The notes beneath the pieces were generated by a model. It had not been told where the DNA came from and made no database searches. It saw only the letters and a list, made by a program, of their open reading frames with translations. Position numbers and translations under genes: made by a program. This document shows, one piece after another, positions 59,592 through 64,000 of a stretch of DNA of 64,000 nucleotides (its first letter is position 1; every line of letters begins with the position of its first letter). The stretch comes from Roseomonas sp. KE2513. Lineage in GTDB: Bacteria > Pseudomonadota > Alphaproteobacteria > Acetobacterales > Acetobacteraceae. Location of the stretch: positions 1 to 64,000 of the forward strand of contig NZ_RCVR01000021.1 of NCBI RefSeq assembly GCF_016107305.1. The letters are read 5' to 3'.

Positions 59592-61610
59592 TCACGAAGC
59601 GGCCTTTGTGGCAGGCGGCCCGGCTACCATGCCGTCGACGGCAGCCTGCGCTGGCGCTGGTGAAGTCGAACGCGAGCCGCGCCGCTTCCGCATGAGTTCC
59701 TGAAGCTCGGCCAGTCGTGGCCCTTTGCCGTCCGGCGTCACTATGCCGGCAACAAGGAGTCGCCGATCGAACTCCACCTGCTCCTCTCGCTTGGGGGCAT
59801 CCACCGGGAGGAAACGACCTTTTAGGTAGAGAACCATCCCGTCGGGCCGATCCACCGTCACCCTGGCTCGACCGAGGTCTACGCGCGTTGTCTCCGAGAT
59901 CACCGGCAGTCGCGCTGAGGCGTTCATGCACTGTATAAAGGTCAGCCGCGGGGCGCCGATCTTCATGTCTATAAAATCCGCGCCCTCGACTCCGCCTCGG
60001 AGTAGGCCGCCGCAGAGAGCGCGAAGGCGGACCGCGGGCGGCAGGCGATCCAGGGTCGGCACCGCAAAGCGGAAGGTCTCCTCGTCACGCATGGCGCCGA
60101 GACCTGCAGCGACCGCGGCCTCGACGCCTTCGGAGATGGCTTCTGGCTTCCCAGCCGAGAACATGTGGCGTCGTGCCTCCTCAAGCGCGGCGGCGTGACT
60201 TCCGAAGAACGTGCGGACGTCCCGCTGTATGGAGCGCGCGAGGTTCGCGTAGCGCGGGGCGCCGGGGAACATGAGCATGGCGAAGTGAACCAGAAGGTCC
60301 TCGCGGCGCCCGGAGGCCGCCGTGGCCAGTTCCCCTTGCTCGAACAGGTCCGAGAGGCATAGGGACGTCGCGCGCGCCGGGGACACCTTAGCCGCCTGCA
60401 GACGCCCGAGCAGGTCTGCCGGGAGCTCGTCGCCGTCGAGGGCGCGTCCCCGCTGGAGCATTGCCACCCAGAGGGTCTCCAGCTCCGGCCGAATGCGCTC
60501 GGCCAAGCCGGGCCGTGGCGCCGCCCTGGACCGATTCCGCTCCGGCGGGCGCATCCCGACCGGACGCACGATGGCCCGGGCCTGACGTCGGAAGAGGACT
60601 TCCTGCTCGAGGTCCTTGTCCCGGAACACGGCAAAGACGCCCTGACCGATGGCGAGCGGCGCCTCGCCCAACGCCTCCTCGATGAAGTCCCGCAGCTCCT
60701 GCTGCCCGAAGTACTTTTGGAAGGTGCCACGCGAGGTTAGGTGCCCGTCCCGGTACGGGCGTAGGGCGGTGAGGTCGGCCTTCCCCATAACCATAACAGC
60801 CACGACCAGGGCGCGCCGGGCGAAGGACCAGGCCGCGCGCAGCGTTTCCCGACGCTCGTGCCGGTCCTCGACGACGTTGAGCACGAAGCCGAGATTCACG
60901 AGGTCGGCCGCGCGGCGGGGGCCGTCGGACGCGTGGTGGGGATCCCAGCCGAATGCCTCGTAGCCCGCCGCAGAGAGCGCGGCCACGTCGTCGCCCAGGC
61001 CGCAGCCATAGTCGAAGACGGTGTTCCCCGGCGGAAGCACGCCGTGGGCGATCGCAAGCTGCATCGGTTGAGACAGGTCGCGCCGGGGAATGGCCGTCTT
61101 GTGCCGGGCCACCTCGATGGCTTCGGCCCCGACGGGGACGATGGAGTGCCCCTCGACGTGCAGCCCCTTCGAGGCGAGCAGCTCGGACCACTGGCGCCGC
61201 GTGCCGATTCTCGTCGGCTCTGCGAAGAGGCCGTGCTCCTCTGCCGCCCGCGTCAGGGCAGCGAAGCGAGGCCGTTGGGGGGCGTCTGCCGGAAGCAGCG
61301 TTTCCTTGCGGTGGAGGATCGGCGGGTTCTCCCGCTTCCGGTAATCCGTCGCTGTCGCCTTGCCAGTTTCCAGATCCACCTTCAGCGACGCCAACAGGGC
61401 CGGAAAGCCGGCGGTGTCGAAGTCCTCGTACAGCAGCAGCGACACCGAGCCTGGTGCGATCTTGACCACGTTCCAATCGAAGCCGTCGGCCAGCGCAACG
61501 GCTCGCTCCACCACGGAGCGTGTCTGATCGTCGATCGCGCTCGCATGCAGGTACACGGCGCCACCCACGCGCTTCCCGCCAACCTGGCGGGCAGGGCGTG
61601 GGGGCGCCAT
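59592..61610 (-). CDS. DNA phosphorothioation-associated methyltransferase-like protein
   Basis: The 672-residue protein resembles the Dnd-associated putative methyltransferase family (dnd_rel_methyl). The SAM-binding segment is GNTVFDYGCGLGDDVAALSA (about residue 210), followed by GFVLNVVEDRHERRETLR. The N-terminal ~150 residues (YLHASAIDDQTRSVVERAVA) and the C-terminal helical domain are family specific. Its substrate is unknown. ATG at 61610 follows the DptH stop by two bases (TGAGG-ATG), so the two are one operon. Confidence 0.85.
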   Translation of the reverse strand: MAPPRPARQVGGKRVGGAVYLHASAIDDQTRSVVERAVALADGFDWNVVKIAPGSVSLLLYEDFDTAGFPALLASLKVDLETGKATATDYRKRENPPILHRKETLLPADAPQRPRFAALTRAAEEHGLFAEPTRIGTRRQWSELLASKGLHVEGHSIVPVGAEAIEVARHKTAIPRRDLSQPMQLAIAHGVLPPGNTVFDYGCGLGDDVAALSAAGYEAFGWDPHHASDGPRRAADLVNLGFVLNVVEDRHERRETLRAAWSFARRALVVAVMVMGKADLTALRPYRDGHLTSRGTFQKYFGQQELRDFIEEALGEAPLAIGQGVFAVFRDKDLEQEVLFRRQARAIVRPVGMRPPERNRSRAAPRPGLAERIRPELETLWVAMLQRGRALDGDELPADLLGRLQAAKVSPARATSLCLSDLFEQGELATAASGRREDLLVHFAMLMFPGAPRYANLARSIQRDVRTFFGSHAAALEEARRHMFSAGKPEAISEGVEAAVAAGLGAMRDEETFRFAVPTLDRLPPAVRLRALCGGLLRGGVEGADFIDMKIGAPRLTFIQCMNASARLPVISETTRVDLGRARVTVDRPDGMVLYLKGRFLPVDAPKREEQVEFDRRLLVAGIVTPDGKGPRLAELQELMRKRRGSRSTSPAPAQAAVDGMVAGPPATKAAS

Positions 61611-61612
61611 CC

Positions 61613-64000
61613 TCAGGCCGCCTTCGGCGTGGCCTGCGCCGCGGCCGCGCCGTTGCTCCATCCCGCCGCGATCGCCTCAGCAAGCCGGAACACCTCGTCC
61701 TCCCCGATGAAGGGCACCTGGCAGTAGATCTTCTCGTCGCTGTCGAGCTTCGCGATGAGGTGCCCCTTGCCGAGCAGGCGCTCAGCACCCTTCTCGCCTA
61801 AGGCGATGCGCGAGGAGCCCTCGTCGCCGAGGCGTAGGACCAGCTTGTTCCCTAGGTTCGTCCGGAGTTGCATGGTCATCACCTGGTTGTCGGCACGCTG
61901 GTAGATCATGAACAGGTGGATACCTGCCGCACGCGACTTGGTGGCGATCTCGTTGATGAGCGGCTCGACCGCTTCCTTGAAGTCCTCGTCCTGCATCCAG
62001 TTAGCCACCTCGTCGAAGAATACAAGGATGCGGGGCATCAGCCCTGACCCGGCAGCCCCAACACGGCGGTTGAACTGGTCGATGTTGGCGACGCCCGCCT
62101 GTCGTAGGCTCGCGTAGCGGTCCTCCATCTCCTGGACGAGCTTCTTGAAGAGCTCGACGGCGCCGGTCTTCTCGTCGACGATATCGTTCTTCAGGTGCGG
62201 CAACTTGCGCGCCCATGCATAGTCGACCCCCTTCTTGGGGTCGATCAGACGGATCTCCACCAGCGACGGGTCGTTGAAGGCGCAGGCGTCCAGCATGAGG
62301 CTGGTCGCCAGGATGCCCTTGCCGCTGCCGGTTGTACCCGAGACGATCGAGTGAGGTGCCGCCCGCTCTTGGTCTCCAAAGGAGCCGCCCAGGGGGAGGT
62401 AGAACAGCTCCCCGTCGTCCTCCTTCTCTCCGAGAACAAACGCCAAGTTCGACCGGGGTGCCATCTCCTCGAAGCGACGCCTGCGCCACGCTTCCGCCAG
62501 GTGCAGCACGACGCGCTTTGGACGTCTGAGGCCGACGACCACCCGTCCCGCCTTTGGGCTGATGCGGATGATATCCAGGCTGTACTTCGTCAACAGCTCG
62601 GTCTGCTTCCGCTCCAACCACGCCACGGTGACCGAACGCCCATCAAGGTCGATCAGACCGGAGTTCGGCGTCAGGCGAGACGCCAAAACAGGCGCGTCCA
62701 TGCCCTCCTTCTGCAGGGCTGACTGCAGTCGCTTGACCTGCTCCTGAAGCCATGCGTCGCCCTCGCCGCTCGCTGCAGTGCGCCCCATGTCAGCTAATGC
62801 TGCTTGGACCTCCGGCAGCCATCCCGCCACAGTCGCTGTCGGCATTTCGGTCTCAGCTGCGTCTCCCAGTGTCGGCTCAGACGCCGAACCACCGGCTTGG
62901 CCCTCGGCCGTCGGGACATCCTCTCCGTGCTGCGGTTTGCCCACGATCTCAGTGGAGCTCTCCTGCCCGCCCGCTCCGTTCGCCTCGACGGGCTCGGTCA
63001 CCTCCGACGCATCAGGCCAGTCCGGAGGCGTCCAGATCTGGGTTTTCGATCCGGTGTCGATGAGGCCCTTCAGCGAGTTCGCGACCGCGCTGCGGCTGAG
63101 CACCCATTGCGCCAGGCGACGACGCTTGGCCTTCGGCTCGTCAGCGTCGGGAACGAAGAGTATCTCTCCGGGCACTGCGCTGGTGTCATGAACGAAGACG
63201 ATCGAGTGCCCTGACAACTCCAGCGGCGTCACCGGGGAGCGGAGATCGGCGAGCCATTGCGCCGAGGGCCGCCCGCCGATCTGGTCGAAGGGATCGATGT
63301 GCTCCAGGACGAGGTCGGCGAGCCGGTTCCGCCAGGTAGATGGGTCCACGGTGCCGTCACGCGCGACGAGACGCTGATGAAGGGTGCCGAAGGTCGCGAT
63401 GAGCTGCTCGAGCGAGCGATGCCGCTGTTCGGACAGGCTGCTCTGCCCCACGAACTTGGCTTCCGCCACCATGAGGCGGATGACGGGACCACCCTCGGTC
63501 ATCGCGAAGCAGACACCCAGGAGGTCCGCGCGCGAGCCGTCGAGCGACAGCCAAGGGGCGATGTCGTCCAGGAAGAACCACGCGGCCCGGAACTCCTGCG
63601 ATTCTGCGCGGAGCAGGCGATTCAGCTCGTGCTGCGTCAGCACCAGCCCAAGGAGTTCCTGCGCGTAGTTCAGCTTCTGCGCCGCGCGCATGACGATGGC
63701 GCCCGACAGCGAGGCCGATGCGCGATGGATGGCCTGCCGGATGCGCGCCAGCCGATCTTCTGTCTCGGACGGAAGCGCGGCCCTCAGGTCGTCGATCAGG
63801 CGCTCCCCGATGACCTCTTCGCCGATCTCGGCCGATACGATCACGTTGTGGTCGGACCGAGGGTCGCTGAAGTACCGAATGATCCTCCGATCCGAGGAGC
63901 CGACGAGACGGCGGTCGGCAAGCCGGTCGTACGTCATGACCCAGTTGGCTAGGTGGTGAGCCTTGTCGAGTACCTCGCGCACCTCCCCGGCCTGGAATTC
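61613..64000 (-). CDS. dptH: DptH-like phosphorothioation-dependent restriction ATPase (5' end cut by window)
   Basis: At least 795 residues are visible; the frame is open through position 64000, so the N-terminus lies beyond the window. The C-terminal FtsK/HerA ATPase has Walker A SIVSGTTGSGKGILATSL and Walker B RILVFFDEVANWMQDE, then MIYQRADNQVMTMQLRTNLG. Proteins of this type (DptH/DndH) power phosphorothioation-dependent restriction of unmodified DNA together with DptF and DptG, which should lie outside the window. GTG at 63982 is not the true start. Confidence 0.8.
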   Translation of the reverse strand, partial: EFQAGEVREVLDKAHHLANWVMTYDRLADRRLVGSSDRRIIRYFSDPRSDHNVIVSAEIGEEVIGERLIDDLRAALPSETEDRLARIRQAIHRASASLSGAIVMRAAQKLNYAQELLGLVLTQHELNRLLRAESQEFRAAWFFLDDIAPWLSLDGSRADLLGVCFAMTEGGPVIRLMVAEAKFVGQSSLSEQRHRSLEQLIATFGTLHQRLVARDGTVDPSTWRNRLADLVLEHIDPFDQIGGRPSAQWLADLRSPVTPLELSGHSIVFVHDTSAVPGEILFVPDADEPKAKRRRLAQWVLSRSAVANSLKGLIDTGSKTQIWTPPDWPDASEVTEPVEANGAGGQESSTEIVGKPQHGEDVPTAEGQAGGSASEPTLGDAAETEMPTATVAGWLPEVQAALADMGRTAASGEGDAWLQEQVKRLQSALQKEGMDAPVLASRLTPNSGLIDLDGRSVTVAWLERKQTELLTKYSLDIIRISPKAGRVVVGLRRPKRVVLHLAEAWRRRRFEEMAPRSNLAFVLGEKEDDGELFYLPLGGSFGDQERAAPHSIVSGTTGSGKGILATSLMLDACAFNDPSLVEIRLIDPKKGVDYAWARKLPHLKNDIVDEKTGAVELFKKLVQEMEDRYASLRQAGVANIDQFNRRVGAAGSGLMPRILVFFDEVANWMQDEDFKEAVEPLINEIATKSRAAGIHLFMIYQRADNQVMTMQLRTNLGNKLVLRLGDEGSSRIALGEKGAERLLGKGHLIAKLDSDEKIYCQVPFIGEDEVFRLAEAIAAGWSNGAAAAQATPKAA

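Noticed and set aside
1-64000. CRISPR arrays, tRNA and rRNA genes
   Set aside because: No regular spacer-repeat pattern, no cloverleaf-like sequence and no rRNA-like stretch was noticed by eye; a dedicated scan could still find a divergent case.

Overview
The window is high-GC alphaproteobacterial DNA. Alphaproteobacterial-type hemE, DUF2382/DUF892/GlsB stress genes and a VirB/D4 conjugation operon suggest a member of the Acetobacteraceae (Roseomonas-like) or a Methylobacterium-type relative, and probably a plasmid or integrative conjugative element. Taxon and replicon type are inferences: no rRNA, tRNA, replication or partition gene was found.

1-17 kb: a stress and housekeeping-accessory stretch. 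It holds two DUF2382 proteins, a GlsB-type membrane protein, a PGPGW-like protein, a DUF892 ferritin-like protein, a 17M-type stress protein, a YciA-like thioesterase, a HAD phosphatase, a CPA1 Na+/H+ antiporter, hemE, a cupin, a small coupled gene pair resembling conflict-system EACC1, a repeat lipoprotein, a host-attachment-family protein and a large hybrid histidine kinase. At 16.6-17.5 kb lies a decayed copy of the first two genes of the conjugation operon (an orfX paralogue and a ruined virB1).

18-43 kb: a histone-H1-like protein, then a complete conjugation module. DNA-processing genes (TraK-like and TraL-like proteins, a ribbon-helix-helix protein and a MobF relaxase-helicase) surround a probable oriT region at 21.6-21.8 kb. 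Reading leftwards from 43.2 to 30.2 kb is a tightly overlapped mating-pair operon: orfX-virB1-B2-B3-B4-B5-eexN-B6-B7-B8-B9-B10-B11-virD4. In the gap between relaxase and virD4 sits a two-gene short-Argonaute system: a SIR2 protein with a RecG/DHS-like ATPase region and an APAZ-like end, overlapping a catalytically dead short pAgo.

43-64 kb: an accessory and defence region. It contains a wrecked WYL-regulator copy, an unknown protein next to a uracil-DNA-glycosylase-like gene with no normal start codon, a TM0106-type nuclease-helicase fusion, a DUF4258-like protein, and an IS630 element with both ends and TA target duplication visible. After it come an unknown protein, a DEDDh exonuclease and an intact WYL regulator, then a PD-(D/E)xK nuclease, an AIPR abortive-infection protein, and a second SIR2 protein whose expected catalytic His appears to be Gln. 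The window ends in phosphorothioation (Dnd/Dpt) genes: an associated methyltransferase and a DptH-like FtsK/HerA ATPase cut by the right edge.

The best candidate for an uncommon system is the SIR2-ATPase-APAZ/short-pAgo pair carried inside the conjugation module. It is a variant of the known SPARSA-type NAD+-depleting defence.
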